The notes: generated by a model from the sequence alone, not told the origin. 64,000 nt of DNA from Leekyejoonella antrihumi (GCF_007845645.1 NZ_VCQV01000021.1:32069-96068), one strand, 5' to 3'; positions 1 to 9,413 are shown, numbered from the stretch's first letter. Made by a program: numbers and translations.

Positions 1-606
1 GTATGCCGCGGCCGCCGCGAGCGCCTCGTCGTACTGCCCGAGACGCAACCGCGTCTGTACCTCTCCCGACGGGCACCCGGTGGTCGCAATGATGCCCCTG
101 CCGTGCTGCGCCAGCAGCTCCCGGTCCATCCGCGGCTTCATGTAGTAGCCCTCGAAGCTGGCGAGCGACGAGAGCCGGAACAGGTTGCGCAGCCCCTCGG
201 CGTTCTGCGCCCACATCGTCATGTGGGTGTATCGACCACCGCCCGAGACGTCCTTGCCGCCTTCACCATCGACGATGCTGCCGCGACCGCGGTCGGGGGC
301 CCAGAAGACCTGCTTGCGTCGCTTGCGGCCATCGGGCTCCGGCGCGACATACGCCTCGATGCCGATGATCGGCTTGACCGACGACTTGCTCGCCCGCTGG
401 AAGAACTCATAGGCACCGAACATGTTGCCGTGATCGGACATCGCCACGGCCGACATGCCGAGCCGCTCCACCTCGGTGAACAAGGCACCGTTCTTCGCGG
501 CACCGTCGAGCATGGAGTACTCGGTGTGCACGTGCAGATGGACGAAGTTGTTGTCCTTGCCCGCGCTGCCGGTGGGCTGGGAGGGCTCCTGGGTTACGTT
601 CGACAT
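1..606 (-). CDS. dnaE: DNA polymerase III alpha subunit, N-terminal part (runs off the left edge)
   Basis: The frame stays open from an ATG at 604-606 (reverse strand) to base 1, giving 202 codons of an incomplete protein. After a short polar leader it reads [15 protein letters not shown], the first metal-binding motif of the PHP domain at the start of bacterial replicative polymerases. [12 protein letters not shown] and PIIGIEAYV follow, also typical of DnaE. The product would be the catalytic subunit of the replicative polymerase. Only the PHP domain is present; the polymerase palm lies outside. A weak AGG precedes the start. It follows rluD by 57 bases on the same strand, an order common in Actinobacteria. 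A dnaE2 (error-prone) paralogue cannot be excluded from 202 residues, but context favours dnaE1. Confidence 0.9.
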   Translation of the reverse strand, partial: MSNVTQEPSQPTGSAGKDNNFVHLHVHTEYSMLDGAAKNGALFTEVERLGMSAVAMSDHGNMFGAYEFFQRASKSSVKPIIGIEAYVAPEPDGRKRRKQVFWAPDRGRGSIVDGEGGKDVSGGGRYTHMTMWAQNAEGLRNLFRLSSLASFEGYYMKPRMDRELLAQHGRGIIATTGCPSGEVQTRLRLGQYDEALAAAAAY

Positions 607-663
607 CGCCTGTGAGTCTAAGCCCGACCGGTGACAGCGTGCGCCCGGCCAAGCCCTCCCGGG

Positions 664-1596
664 TCAGAGCTCGCGCACGCGCTCCAGGGCGACCTGCAGG
701 TCCGCGGGATAGTCGCTGCGGTAGGTCACCCACTCGCCCGATCCGGGATGCGTGAAGCCGAGCTCGACGGCGTGCAACCACTGCCGCACCAGACCGAGCC
801 GCTTGGCCACGCTGGGGTCGGAGCCGTACAGCGGGTCACCGACGCACGGATGGTGCAGCGCGCAGAAGTGCACCCGGATCTGGTGGGTCCTGCCGGTCTC
901 CAGGTGAATAGTGAGCAAGGAGGTCGAGCGGAAAGCTTCCAGCAGCTCGTAGTGGGTGACACTGGGGCGACCGTCCTTGGTCACGGCGAACTTGTAGTCG
1001 TGACCTGGGTGTCGCCCGATCGGCGCCTCGATCGTCCCGACGATGGGGTCGGGCAGGCCATGCACCAGGGCGTGATAGGTCTTGTCGACGGTGCGGTCAC
1101 GAAAGGCCTGTTTGAGAACCGTGTAGGCGCGCTCGCTCTTCGCGACCACCATCAGTCCGCTGGTGCCGACATCCAGGCGCTGCACGATGCCCTGGCGTTC
1201 GGGTGCGCCGGACGTCGAGATGCGGTAGCCGGCGCCGGCGAGGCCGCTGACGACGTCGGGCCCGTTCCAGCCCACACTGGGGTGCGCGGCGACCCCGGCG
1301 GGCTTGTCGACGACAACCAGCTCCGAGTCCTCATGCATCACCCGCAGACCCTCGACCAGCGCCGGTCTGACCTCGGCAACGCGCGGACCGACGCGTTCGG
1401 GCATCTGCACCTCGAGCCACTGACCGGCACTCACCCGATCGGACTTGCGCGCCGCGACGTGGTCGATGGTCACCGCTCCCGCACCGGCCAGCTCGGCAGC
1501 CCGAGTCCGGGAGAATCCGAGCAGTCGGGCAATCGCCGCATCGACCCGCTCTCCCTCGAGCCCGCCGGGAATTGCCAGAGCCTTGACGTCACTCAT
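664..1596 (-). CDS. rluD: 23S rRNA pseudouridine synthase, RluD family
   Basis: The 310-aa product has an N-terminal S4 RNA-binding domain (about residues 1-75) and a RluA/RluD catalytic domain. The catalytic Asp lies in [24 protein letters not shown] and [10 protein letters not shown] are further family motifs. These enzymes isomerise uridines in 23S rRNA (helix 69 for RluD); the exact target cannot be read from sequence. The ATG at 1594-1596 was chosen because the open frame upstream is only the shadow of lspA. Its start overlaps the lspA stop by 8 bases, so the two are probably translationally coupled, as in many Actinobacteria. Confidence 0.93.
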   Translation of the reverse strand: MSDVKALAIPGGLEGERVDAAIARLLGFSRTRAAELAGAGAVTIDHVAARKSDRVSAGQWLEVQMPERVGPRVAEVRPALVEGLRVMHEDSELVVVDKPAGVAAHPSVGWNGPDVVSGLAGAGYRISTSGAPERQGIVQRLDVGTSGLMVVAKSERAYTVLKQAFRDRTVDKTYHALVHGLPDPIVGTIEAPIGRHPGHDYKFAVTKDGRPSVTHYELLEAFRSTSLLTIHLETGRTHQIRVHFCALHHPCVGDPLYGSDPSVAKRLGLVRQWLHAVELGFTHPGSGEWVTYRSDYPADLQVALERVREL

Positions 1597-2188
1597 CGTC
1601 GGGCCCGTCCGCACCACGGGACACGAGGGACTGACGCGTGCCGTCGAGACCGATACCAAGCAGCGCGAGCAACGCAATGAGGCAGGCCGCCGTCACGACA
1701 CACATGTCGGCCACGTTGAAGATCGGCCAGTGCGGCAGCTCGAGGAAGTCGACGACATGGCCGCGTCCGCCGCCCGGCGCGCGGAAGAACCTGTCGGTGA
1801 GGTTGCCCAGCGCGCCGCCGATCAGGAGGCCGAGGGCGCAGGCCCACGGCCTACTGTGCAACCGGCGCGCGACGACGATGGTCGCGATGATCACCGCCGA
1901 CGCAATGATGGTCAGCACCCAGGTCGCATTCGTGGCGATCGAGAACGCCGCGCCCGCATTGCGGGTCAGATGAAGGCGCAGCACCGACCCGATCAGGTTC
2001 TTGGGCCGCATCGGGTCGAGGCTGGATGCTGCCCACGCCTTCGTCAGCTGGTCCGCCACATAGCCGACCGTGGCGATGATCACCAGGAGCAGGATGGGCC
2101 GACGGGTGCTCGGCTCCGACCGCTCGGTGTCCTCGGGAGGGGGTCCGCCGCTCAGTGTCGTTCCTGCTTTTGTTTGCAGGTCAGGCAC
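1589..2188 (-). CDS. lspA: Lipoprotein signal peptidase (signal peptidase II)
   Basis: This aspartyl membrane protease removes signal peptides from prolipoproteins. Four hydrophobic segments are visible (starting [19 protein letters not shown]). [15 protein letters not shown] and the HVVDFL...PIFNVAD block carry the conserved residues, with the catalytic Asp pair in NLTDR and FNVAD. The start is uncertain. A GTG at 2186-2188 gives about 199 aa and lies inside the upstream zinc-finger gene. A CTG at 2153-2155 forms a CTGA overlap with that gene's stop and has AGGA about 6-7 bases upstream, so it may be the true start. The downstream end overlaps rluD by 8 bases. Two lipoproteins encoded in this window are likely substrates. 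Confidence 0.92.
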   Translation of the reverse strand: MPDLQTKAGTTLSGGPPPEDTERSEPSTRRPILLLVIIATVGYVADQLTKAWAASSLDPMRPKNLIGSVLRLHLTRNAGAAFSIATNATWVLTIIASAVIIATIVVARRLHSRPWACALGLLIGGALGNLTDRFFRAPGGGRGHVVDFLELPHWPIFNVADMCVVTAACLIALLALLGIGLDGTRQSLVSRGADGPDDE

Positions 2189-2751
2189 AACGTCGCTCGA
2201 GGAAACGCCTGCAGCCGCATCTTGCCGATGGGGTTGCCGCAGTTTTCGCACGTGCCGTAGGTCCCGTCCTCTATCCGCTCGAGCGCATGCTTCGACTGAA
2301 GAAGCAGATCACGCGAGTTCTGGGCGAGCGTGAACTCATGCTCACGCTCGAAAGTCTTGGTGCCGACATCCGCCTGGTCATCACCGGCACCATCACCACT
2401 ATCGGTCATCAGACCCAGAATGTCCGACTCGATTCCGGTCAGCTCCGAGGTGAGCCTGGTCACGTCCTGCTCCAGCTCGTCGCGCACGGTCCCCAGCTCC
2501 TTGGCGGTCCAGGGAGACTCGTCCTCGCGGACCACCAGCTGATCCGCCCCGTCCGTGCCGCGCCGGGGGGCCGCAGTCTTCTTGCGTGTCGTGCTCACTT
2601 TGCCTGCCGCTGCCTTCGTCGTCGTGGCGGTGGCGACCTTCTTGGCCGCCCGTTCAACCTTCTTGGATGCGGCCCGCTTCGTCGCTGCCCCGCGAGACGC
2701 CGTGGCCTTCTTGCCCGATGTGCTGGCGGCTGGCTTTTTCTTGGCAGGCAT
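2152..2751 (-). CDS. DksA/TraR-type zinc finger protein with Lys/Ala-rich N-terminus
   Basis: The 199-aa product has two parts. Residues 1-65 are a disordered tail rich in Lys, Ala, Thr and Ser, resembling actinobacterial nucleic-acid-binding tails. The rest is a DksA/TraR C4 zinc-finger domain with CENCGNP and CLTCKQKQ supplying four cysteines, preceded by a predicted helical hairpin (WTAKELGTVRDELEQDV onward). Family members act on RNA polymerase through its secondary channel. The classic acidic DksA tip is not obvious, so a ppGpp co-regulator role is not shown. GGAGGG precedes the ATG. A candidate promoter lies about 75 bases upstream (2824-2852). The gene probably leads an operon with lspA and rluD. 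Confidence 0.85.
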   Translation of the reverse strand: MPAKKKPAASTSGKKATASRGAATKRAASKKVERAAKKVATATTTKAAAGKVSTTRKKTAAPRRGTDGADQLVVREDESPWTAKELGTVRDELEQDVTRLTSELTGIESDILGLMTDSGDGAGDDQADVGTKTFEREHEFTLAQNSRDLLLQSKHALERIEDGTYGTCENCGNPIGKMRLQAFPRATLCLTCKQKQERH

Positions 2752-2823
2752 CAGGTCCCTCCTCGCACATCCGACCGTCAGCGACGGTGCATCGCCTCAC
2801 GGGGAACTCCTCGTGACTGGCTG

Positions 2824-2852
2824 AGGATATGGGACTCGGGCTGTGGAAACAA
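2824..2852 (-). promoter_or_regulatory. Candidate sigma-70-type promoter for the dksA-like/lspA/rluD operon
   Basis: On the reverse strand TTGTTT (2847-2852) and TATCCT (2824-2829) are separated by exactly 17 bases. They sit about 75 bases upstream of the zinc-finger gene, in the 206-bp gap after divIVA. Both boxes are imperfect matches, so this is a moderate call. Confidence 0.4.
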
Positions 2853-2957
2853 TGTGAACCGCCAGATCACTTTCAACGGGATGTTACCGAGTGGGCCGGT
2901 CCATGCGACGCCCGGTCAGAGCGCCCCACGAACCGGCCCGGCGACGGCCCGCCCGAA

Positions 2958-3950
2958 TCAGCCCTGCTGCGGCTTCGCCGGACCGTTGGCGGGGTCGATC
3001 GCCATCTGGTCGAGCTGCTGCAGCTGGCCCTGGATGTAGCCCTTGAGCTTGGTGCGGTAGTCCCTTTCGAAGGCCCGCAGCTGCTCAATGTCCTTCGTGA
3101 TCTTGTCTCGCTCGGCGTTCAGCTCACCCAGAACCTTGGTCTTGCGGTCCTCGGCGTCCTTGACCATGGTCGTGGACTTGTCATTGGCATTCTTGACCAG
3201 CTCGTCATGCCTGCTCTGGCCCCTGCCGACGAGCTCGTCGTGCCGGCTTTGGCCATCGCTCATCAGCTGGTCGCGCTTGGCGTTCGCCTCACCGACCACC
3301 TTCTCGTGGTGCGCCTTCGCTTCGGCGATGAGCCGGTCACGGGTGGTCTCGCCTTCCTTGACATGCTCATCGTGCAGACGCTGAGCCAGCTCGATGACAC
3401 CGGCCGCGCCGGCGCCACCTGCGACGGCCCCGCCCGCGGCAACGGCAGCGGTCCCTGCGTGGGATCCCCCGTCGCCAGCGGTCTTGCCGGCCGCACTGGC
3501 CCGCTCCGCCGCTGCCTTCTGCTCCTGCTCGGCCTTGGCGATCTGCGCCTGAAGCTCCTGCAGGCGTGCCTGGGCCTGCTTGGTCTGGCTCTCGACCTCG
3601 CCCTGCTCCTGCTTGGCCGCGGCAAGCTGCTCCTGAGTCGCCGACAACTCCTTGCTGCTGGCTCCCTTGTCGGCGGCGGCACCCACCGGCGCCACCGCCG
3701 GCACGCTCGCCGCACTCGCGCCGGAACCCGAGGCCTTCGAGTCGGCTTCGGCGCGACCGGGGAGTCCCTTGGAACGCCGACAGTCTTCGAGCTTGCCGGT
3801 CAGGTCCTCGTTCTCGGCGTTCAGCCGGCGTAGCTCTACGACAATCTCGTCAAGAAAATCATCCACCTGGATCTCGTCGTAGCCACTACGACCGAATCCC
3901 TTGGGCTTGGTGAACTCCCTCTTCACTACGTCTTCAGGCATCAACGCCAT
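2958..3950 (-). CDS. divIVA: DivIVA/Wag31-type polar growth scaffold with an 11-residue repeat coiled coil
   Basis: The 330-aa product opens with the actinobacterial DivIVA membrane-binding domain (MPEDVVKREFTKPKGFGRSG, then YDEIQVDDFLDEIVVELRRL). DivIVA marks curved membrane and recruits cell-wall synthesis in Actinobacteria. Residues about 100-150 are a Gln/Ala/Lys coiled coil and about 151-188 a Gly/Ala-rich linker. Residues 189-309 form eleven consecutive 11-residue units, including GQSRHDELVGR and GQSRHDELVKN. The protein is longer than a typical Wag31 (about 260 aa). A strong GAGGTG ribosome site precedes the ATG. It lies 91 bases after yggT in the division cluster, the expected position. 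Confidence 0.92.
   Translation of the reverse strand: MALMPEDVVKREFTKPKGFGRSGYDEIQVDDFLDEIVVELRRLNAENEDLTGKLEDCRRSKGLPGRAEADSKASGSGASAASVPAVAPVGAAADKGASSKELSATQEQLAAAKQEQGEVESQTKQAQARLQELQAQIAKAEQEQKAAAERASAAGKTAGDGGSHAGTAAVAAGGAVAGGAGAAGVIELAQRLHDEHVKEGETTRDRLIAEAKAHHEKVVGEANAKRDQLMSDGQSRHDELVGRGQSRHDELVKNANDKSTTMVKDAEDRKTKVLGELNAERDKITKDIEQLRAFERDYRTKLKGYIQGQLQQLDQMAIDPANGPAKPQQG
3181..3270 (-). repeat. Tandem 33-bp codon repeats within divIVA
   Basis: This part of divIVA encodes two nearly identical 11-residue units (residues 233-243 and 244-254, core GQSRHDELV), so the DNA contains an imperfect 33-bp tandem repeat. Neighbouring units are more diverged but keep the same length. Confidence 0.7.
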
Positions 3951-4041
3951 CTGTTCACCTCAGGTGCACATAGTTGTCGTAGAGCGCTCACACTGGAGTT
4001 CAGCGGGGCGGCACTGCCGACAGTCGGATAAAGGTCGCTGC

Positions 4042-4320
4042 TCACTTTAGAATATTGAGCAGCAAAGAGACAGCCAGCAGCAGGACAAGGAACCCTACGT
4101 CGATGCCGACGCTGCCGATCCGGAGCGGCGGAATGACCCGTCGCAGCAGTTTGAGTGGTGGGTCCGTGACGGTGTACACGACCTCCGCAACCACGAGAAC
4201 CGGGCCCTTGGGCTTCCACTCCCGGGCAAAAACCTGCACCCAGTCAAGAACCAGCCGCCCGATCAGCACGACAAAGAAGAGATAGAGCACCAACGAGACG
4301 ATCGCCAGGACGCCAGACAT
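4042..4320 (-). CDS. YggT family membrane protein
   Basis: The 92-aa protein has two hydrophobic helices (about residues 4-24 and 73-90) flanking RLVLDWVQVFAREWKPKG and VYTVTDPPLKLLRRVIPPLRIG. The PPL..LRR..PP pattern is typical of YggT/YlmG proteins. These sit next to sepF and divIVA in many Gram-positive and cyanobacterial genomes and influence division or chromosome/nucleoid organisation; the biochemical role is unknown. The gene lies between sepF and divIVA, as usual. Confidence 0.9.
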   Translation of the reverse strand: MSGVLAIVSLVLYLFFVVLIGRLVLDWVQVFAREWKPKGPVLVVAEVVYTVTDPPLKLLRRVIPPLRIGSVGIDVGFLVLLLAVSLLLNILK

Positions 4321-4379
4321 GTATCAATTGTGGGGCACTACACAGCGGCTTTGTCCACCGGCCTCGGACCCAACAGCAA

Positions 4380-4895
4380 TCAGCTCTGGTTGAACAGGCC
4401 GCGGCCCGTCCCACGCTTCGCGTCCGCCCCGCTGGTGGCGACCTCGACCCCAGCCGGTGACAGCAAAAAGACCTTGCTGGTGACACGCTCGATCGTGCCG
4501 TGCAGACCGAAGACCAGACCGGCAGCGAAGTCCACCAGACGCTTGGCGTCGTTGTCATCCATGTCCGACAGGTTCATGATGACCGGCACACCGTCTCGGA
4601 AGCTCTCGCCGATCTCCTTGGCCTCGTTGTAGGTCCTCGGGTGAATCGTGTTGATGCGGCTCATGGCCCCCGCCTCGTGAGTTGACACGGCATGTGTGAC
4701 AGGACCCTTGTGCAGCTGGGTCACCGGCGCGGGCTCGCGGTCGACATCGTCCTCGGCGTAACCGGTGTCGCGCCCAGTGCCGTAGCCGCCGTGCTGCCCG
4801 TCGTAGGTGGTGTTGTCGTCGTCGTAACCGTCGTCGTAACTGTCGACCTCGGCCAGGCCCAGGTACTCCATTGTCTTGCGCAGCGTGCCAGCCAT
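4380..4895 (-). CDS. sepF: Cell division protein SepF
   Basis: The 171-aa product starts [14 protein letters not shown], the amphipathic membrane-targeting helix of SepF. An acidic, Asp/Tyr/Gly-rich linker follows (about residues 15-60), then the SepF core with the conserved [23 protein letters not shown] block and a [17 protein letters not shown] strand-helix. In Actinobacteria SepF anchors FtsZ to the membrane, replacing FtsA/ZipA. The ATG at 4893-4895 was chosen over a longer frame because the membrane-binding helix begins there. It sits 68 bases after yggS. Confidence 0.93.
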   Translation of the reverse strand: MAGTLRKTMEYLGLAEVDSYDDGYDDDNTTYDGQHGGYGTGRDTGYAEDDVDREPAPVTQLHKGPVTHAVSTHEAGAMSRINTIHPRTYNEAKEIGESFRDGVPVIMNLSDMDDNDAKRLVDFAAGLVFGLHGTIERVTSKVFLLSPAGVEVATSGADAKRGTGRGLFNQS

Positions 4896-4963
4896 GTGTC
4901 GAGCTCCTTGCAGTGCGGCCTTTGCGGGGCCGTGCACGTCCTTGTCGTGGGTCGTCGTCGACG

Positions 4964-5677
4964 CTACCGCTGCGGAGGCCTGGAACCGAGGATTGCGCTT
5001 CCGACACGCAGGTGTGTCGCGCCCGCGAGCACGGCATCCTCGAGGTCACCACTCATGCCGGCCGAGATCCATGTGGCGAGAGGATGATTGACACGGACCT
5101 CGTTGGCGATGCGGCGGAGCCGCTCGAACGCCTCGCGGGCGTTCCCGCCGAGCGGGGCTACTGCCATGACGCCCTGCAGCCTCAGGTGCTCGGCTCGGCC
5201 CGCTGCTGCCGCGAGGTCGGACAGCTCAGCCGGGGCTGCGCCACCGCGGCCGGTGTCATCGCCGGCCAGGTCGACCTGCAGGAGCACCGTGCACTCGCGG
5301 CCCGCGGCCGCTGCAGCGCGGTCCAGGGCTCGAACGACCTTGGTTCTGTCGACCGACTGCACGACATCGGCGTACCCGACGACGTGCGCCGCCTTGTTGG
5401 ACTGGAGCTGACCGATGAAGTGCACTGTCAGGTCGCGGCGCGCGGCGCTCGGCAGCTCGGCGATCTTCGCCGACGCCTCCTGGTGCCGGTTCTCGCCGAT
5501 GTCGGTCACTCCCAGTGCATGTAGTCGCAGCACGTCGGCGGCCGGGAAGAACTTCGTCACCACGATGAGCCGCACCTCCTCGCGCGTCCGGCCGGCCTGC
5601 TCACACGCCGCGGCGATACGCTCCTCGACGCGCTGCAGCCCGTGCGCGAGCGCCCTCGTGCGATCGTCGTCAGGCAC
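4964..5677 (-). CDS. YggS family pyridoxal-phosphate homeostasis protein
   Basis: The 237-aa product is a fold-III PLP-binding protein of the YggS/PROSC family. [12 protein letters not shown] carries the PLP lysine; [24 protein letters not shown] and [13 protein letters not shown]...[10 protein letters not shown] are characteristic family motifs, the last binding the phosphate. It buffers free PLP and has no known catalytic activity. The start overlaps the pgeF stop by 8 bases, consistent with translational coupling in the division cluster. Confidence 0.93.
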   Translation of the reverse strand: MPDDDRTRALAHGLQRVEERIAAACEQAGRTREEVRLIVVTKFFPAADVLRLHALGVTDIGENRHQEASAKIAELPSAARRDLTVHFIGQLQSNKAAHVVGYADVVQSVDRTKVVRALDRAAAAAGRECTVLLQVDLAGDDTGRGGAAPAELSDLAAAAGRAEHLRLQGVMAVAPLGGNAREAFERLRRIANEVRVNHPLATWISAGMSGDLEDAVLAGATHLRVGSAILGSRPPQR

Positions 5678-6410
5678 GTGCCGTCCTCAGCACGATGACA
5701 CCGGCCTGCCGCCCGGCTTGCTGGTCCTCCCGGTAGGAGAACAGGTCGTGCGACTCCCGGGTGCACCCGGGCACCCAGGTGACCTCGACGCCGCGTTCGT
5801 GCAGCTGCTGAACGACCCCCGCCGCCACGTCGATCGCCGGCGTGCCGGTCCAGCTGACTGCACGCGCGGACGGCGACACCTGCTGCGCTGCGTCCCGCAT
5901 CTGCGCCGGCACCTCGTAGCAGCGGCCGCACACCGACGGCCCGACGGCGGCGACCAGCCTCCGACCACCGAGCTGCCTCATCCGGTCGATCGCGACGTTC
6001 ACGATCCGGCCGGTCATTCCCGGCCGCCCGGCGTGGACTGCGGCCACCACGCCGGCGTCGACGTCCGCGAGGAGCACCGGGGTGCAGTCCGCCACCAGCA
6101 CGACCAGCGCGAGGTCCACGGACGTGGTGACCGTGCCGTCACAGGCCCCCGGGTCCGGCATGGCCGACGTCACGATCTGCACGTCCCGGCCATGCACCTG
6201 GTTCATCAGCACCAGTCGCTCGCGTGGAACACCGATCGCGGTCGCCAGTCGGCCACGGTTCTCCTCGACCAGCACCGGATCGTCCCCGACGTTGCCGCCG
6301 AGGTTCAAGCTGGTCATCGCCCCGCTGCTGACTCCACCCAGGCGGTCCGTGAACACGCGATCGACGCGCAGGCCACCGGTTCCGGTCAGGTGGTCCTGCC
6401 ACCAGAGCAT
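5670..6410 (-). CDS. pgeF: Peptidoglycan editing factor PgeF (multicopper-polyphenol-oxidase/laccase fold)
   Basis: The 246-aa protein has the His/Cys set of the YfiH/PgeF family: NQVHGRDV, VADCTPVLL, AAVHAGRPGM and the later GPSVCGRCYEV. Family members act on UDP-MurNAc-peptides, hydrolysing mis-incorporated L-Ser to protect peptidoglycan composition. The location between ftsZ and yggS fits a cell-wall role. Only 6 bases separate its start from the ftsZ stop. Confidence 0.92.
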   Translation of the reverse strand: MLWWQDHLTGTGGLRVDRVFTDRLGGVSSGAMTSLNLGGNVGDDPVLVEENRGRLATAIGVPRERLVLMNQVHGRDVQIVTSAMPDPGACDGTVTTSVDLALVVLVADCTPVLLADVDAGVVAAVHAGRPGMTGRIVNVAIDRMRQLGGRRLVAAVGPSVCGRCYEVPAQMRDAAQQVSPSARAVSWTGTPAIDVAAGVVQQLHERGVEVTWVPGCTRESHDLFSYREDQQAGRQAGVIVLRTARA

Positions 6411-6416
6411 CGAGGC

Positions 6417-7766
6417 CTACTTCAGGAAGTCGGGCACGTCCAGGTCGTCCTCGCCGTCGTCGACGGGGACCTCGCGCGGCGGGCGCACGGTCGGCTCCTG
6501 TCGCACCTGGCCCGGCGCTGCGGCCGGGCGTCCACCGGCGGCGTCGGGGTCGCGCTGTGCGCCCTGCCCGCCACCGGGCTGGGCCGTCGTAGGACGAGGC
6601 CCGCGGTCGGCGCTGGGCCCACCCTGCTGACCACTGCCCTGCTGACCCGCCTGGGGCTGCTGCGCCGGCGCCTGCCGACCCGCCTGGAGCGCTGCTGCGG
6701 GCGCGCCTGCGCCCTGACCGCCGTTGCCGGACGGTTGCTGCTGGGCCCCGTTGCCACCTGCGGTGGACGGCCTGCCCTGGATCTGGCCGAGGGCGCGGTC
6801 GTCGGTGCGCTTCTGCGGCGTCCCACTGTCGAACCCGGCGGCGATGACCGTCACGCGGACCTCGTCTCCGAGGGCGTCGTCGATCACGGCACCGAAGATG
6901 ATGTTGGCCTCCGGGTGCGCCGCCTCCTGGACCAGTCGAGCCGCCTCATTGATCTCGAAGAGCCCGAGATCGCTGCCGCCCTGGACCGACAGCAGCACCC
7001 CCTGCGCGCCGTCGATCGTCGCCTCCAGCAACGGAGAGTTGATCGCGAACTCCGCTGCCTGCACGGCCCGGTCCTCGCCACGCGCCGAGCCGATGCCCAT
7101 GAGAGCCGAACCGGCCCCCTGCATGACCGACTTCACGTCGGCGAAGTCGAGGTTGATCAGGCCGGGGGTCGTGATCAGGTCGGTGATGCCCTGGACACCG
7201 GAGAGGAGCACCTGGTCGGCGCTGCGGAAGGCGTCGAGCATGGACACGTTGCGGTCGCTGATCGACAGCAGTCGGTCGTTCGGGATCACGATCAGCGTGT
7301 CAACCTCCTCGCGCAGGCCGTTGATGCCCAGGTCGGCCTGGTTCGCCCGGCGCCTTCCCTCGAAGGTGAAGGGGCGCGTCACCACGCCGATCGTCAGCGC
7401 GCCTAGACTCTTGGCGATCTTGGCGACGACGGGTGCGCCGCCGGTCCCGGTGCCACCACCCTCGCCCGCCGTGACGAACACCATGTCTGCGCCCTTGAGG
7501 ACGTCCTCGATGTCCTCGGCGTGGTCTTCGGCCGCCTTCTTGCCGACCGCCGGGTCCGCGCCGGCGCCAAGCCCCCGGGTCAGGTCACGACCGACCTCAA
7601 GTTTCACATCAGCGTCACACATGAGCAGCGCCTGGGCGTCGGTGTTGATGGCGATGAACTCGACACCCTTGAGACCGACCTCGATCATCCGGTTGATGGC
7701 GTTGACACCACCACCGCCGATACCGACGACCTTGATGACGGCGAGGTAGTTTTGCGGACTTGCCAC
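6417..7766 (-). CDS. ftsZ: Cell division protein FtsZ
   Basis: The 449-aa tubulin homologue assembles the cytokinetic ring. [16 protein letters not shown] begins the GTPase domain, [15 protein letters not shown] is the tubulin signature loop, and the T7-type region [23 protein letters not shown] follows. Residues about 330-435 are a Gln/Gly/Pro/Ala-rich disordered linker. The protein ends DLDVPDFLK, the C-terminal peptide that binds SepF and other partners. The GTG at 7764-7766 (protein begins [11 protein letters not shown]) was chosen over a longer open frame because it sits at the usual family start. The 210-bp gap upstream, where ftsQ normally lies, must hold its promoter. Confidence 0.97.
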   Translation of the reverse strand: MASPQNYLAVIKVVGIGGGGVNAINRMIEVGLKGVEFIAINTDAQALLMCDADVKLEVGRDLTRGLGAGADPAVGKKAAEDHAEDIEDVLKGADMVFVTAGEGGGTGTGGAPVVAKIAKSLGALTIGVVTRPFTFEGRRRANQADLGINGLREEVDTLIVIPNDRLLSISDRNVSMLDAFRSADQVLLSGVQGITDLITTPGLINLDFADVKSVMQGAGSALMGIGSARGEDRAVQAAEFAINSPLLEATIDGAQGVLLSVQGGSDLGLFEINEAARLVQEAAHPEANIIFGAVIDDALGDEVRVTVIAAGFDSGTPQKRTDDRALGQIQGRPSTAGGNGAQQQPSGNGGQGAGAPAAALQAGRQAPAQQPQAGQQGSGQQGGPSADRGPRPTTAQPGGGQGAQRDPDAAGGRPAAAPGQVRQEPTVRPPREVPVDDGEDDLDVPDFLK

Positions 7767-7868
7767 GAGAATGGGGCCTTTCCAGCGAAGTGAACTAATC
7801 AGACATCGGCTCTGCTTGACCCGATCGCTCCTCAGCATGATCGCATCGGCGCGGCGGCGCGAACCGAC

Positions 7869-7888
7869 ACACCGCAATCGTGCGGTGT
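7869..7888. promoter_or_regulatory. Inverted repeat in the murC-ftsZ gap
   Basis: ACACCGCA and TGCGGTGT form a perfect 8-bp stem around a 4-base ATCG loop. It lies midway in the gap between the murC stop and the ftsZ start. It could be an attenuator/terminator of the upstream operon or a protein-binding site; there is no T-run on the transcribed side. Confidence 0.35.
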
Positions 7889-7976
7889 CACCCCTGCAAA
7901 GGATCGGGTCCGTCGCATCTTATGCGCCAGACGGCTCACGTGCGAGTATCAACCTCTAGTTGACCGTGACCACCGC

Positions 7977-9413
7977 TCAGCGCAACGCCAGGCGTTCGAG
8001 AATGATGGGGCCCAGCTGGGTGATGTCACCCGCGCCAACGGTCAGCACCAGGTCGCCGCGTTGCGCCACGGCCAGCACCGCCGCGACTGCCGCGGCGCCG
8101 TCGGGCACGAAATCCACCTGACAGCCGGTGACCCGGTCGCTGATCAACCGGCCGCTGACTCCCGCGACCGGTTCCTCGCGCGCGCCATAGACATCCATGA
8201 CGAGGGCGACGTCGGCCAGCGAGAGCGCCCGCGCCAGACCGTCCGCCGCATTGCGGGTGCGGGAGTACAGATGCGGCTGGAACAGCACGATCAGTCGGCC
8301 GCCGTCTCGCAATGCGAGACCGGTGCGGATCACGGCCTCCAGCTTGCCGGGGTTGTGAGCGTAGTCGTCGACGACTCGCACCCCCGCGGCCTCACCGCGC
8401 GGCTCGAACCGCCGGCTGGTGCCGGCAAACTGTCCCAGCCCCGCGAGCACCCGCTCGGCCTCCAGACCGAGACCCTCGGTGAGGGCAAGGAGCACACCGG
8501 CCGCGTTCAGGAGGTTGTGCAGGCCCGGCACGGCCAGTCGCAACGCGAGAGTGCGACCGTCTGGCATCCGCAGCGTGGCGTGCCAGTCCAGTCCGGTGCC
8601 TCGTTCGGCGACGATCCGCAGGTCGGCGTCGCTCGCATGTCCGTAGGTCAGCGCCCGCCGGCCGCCTTCCTGCACCGCCTCGGCGAGGGCCGCACTGCCG
8701 GGGTCGTCCGCGCAGGCGACCAGAAGACCACCGGGGCGGATCGTCTCCGCGAACGTGGCGTAGGCCGAATGCATCGTGGCGCTCGTGCCGTAGAAGTCGA
8801 GGTGGTCGTCCTTGATGTTCGTGACCAGAGCGATCTGCGGGTGATACACCACGAACGACCCATCGCTCTCATCTGCCTCGACCACAAACGAACGCCCGTG
8901 CCCCACAGCCGAGTTGGCGCCGATGCCGGCGATCGGCGCACCAATAGCGAACGATGGGTCGGCCGCGCAGGCACGCAGCGCGATCACCGTCATGGCGCTC
9001 GTCGTGGTCTTGCCGTTGGTGCCCGCCACCGCAATGCCGTCGGCGTCGGCCATCACCATCGCGAGCGCCTGCGCCCGGTGGAGCACCGCAAGGCCACGCC
9101 GCCGCACCTCGGCCAGCTCGGGATTGTCCTCGTGAATGGCCGAGGACACGACGACGAGGACGTCGTCTCGCAGCTGTGCGGCCGTCTGCGCCGTGTAGCC
9201 GACAGTCACCGTGGCACCGGCGGCCCGCAGGTCCTCCAGGACTGCCACCTCGACGTTGTCGGACCCACTCACCAGCACGCCGCGGGCCAGCAGCAGCCTG
9301 GCAACACCCGACATTCCCGAACCACCGATGGCGATCAGGTGCACCGCAGGCACCCGATCGAGCGAGGGCAGCGCCGCGGCGAAGTCGAACCGGTCATTGA
9401 CACCGTCGGTCAT
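7977..9413 (-). CDS. murC: UDP-N-acetylmuramate--L-alanine ligase
   Basis: The 478-aa cytoplasmic ligase adds the first peptide residue to UDP-MurNAc. An N-terminal Rossmann-like domain (HLIAIGGSGMSGVARLLLARG), the ATP loop GTNGKTTTSAM, EADESDGSF and the C-terminal DDYAHNPGKLEAVI and FQPHLYSRTR motifs are all MurC-specific. The ATG at 9411-9413 overlaps the murG stop as ATGA. No ftsQ follows: the next gene is ftsZ after 210 bases. Confidence 0.96.
   Translation of the reverse strand: MTDGVNDRFDFAAALPSLDRVPAVHLIAIGGSGMSGVARLLLARGVLVSGSDNVEVAVLEDLRAAGATVTVGYTAQTAAQLRDDVLVVVSSAIHEDNPELAEVRRRGLAVLHRAQALAMVMADADGIAVAGTNGKTTTSAMTVIALRACAADPSFAIGAPIAGIGANSAVGHGRSFVVEADESDGSFVVYHPQIALVTNIKDDHLDFYGTSATMHSAYATFAETIRPGGLLVACADDPGSAALAEAVQEGGRRALTYGHASDADLRIVAERGTGLDWHATLRMPDGRTLALRLAVPGLHNLLNAAGVLLALTEGLGLEAERVLAGLGQFAGTSRRFEPRGEAAGVRVVDDYAHNPGKLEAVIRTGLALRDGGRLIVLFQPHLYSRTRNAADGLARALSLADVALVMDVYGAREEPVAGVSGRLISDRVTGCQVDFVPDGAAAVAAVLAVAQRGDLVLTVGAGDITQLGPIILERLALR

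Noticed and set aside
2893..2939. GGGCCGGT/ACCGGCCC inverted repeat after divIVA
   Set aside because: The stem is 8 bp but the loop is about 31 bases, too long for a confident terminator.
5415..7406. 663-codon plus-strand frame opposite ftsZ and pgeF
   Set aside because: It is the high-GC antisense shadow of genes with clear domains; it shows no family motifs, and codon use follows the other strand.
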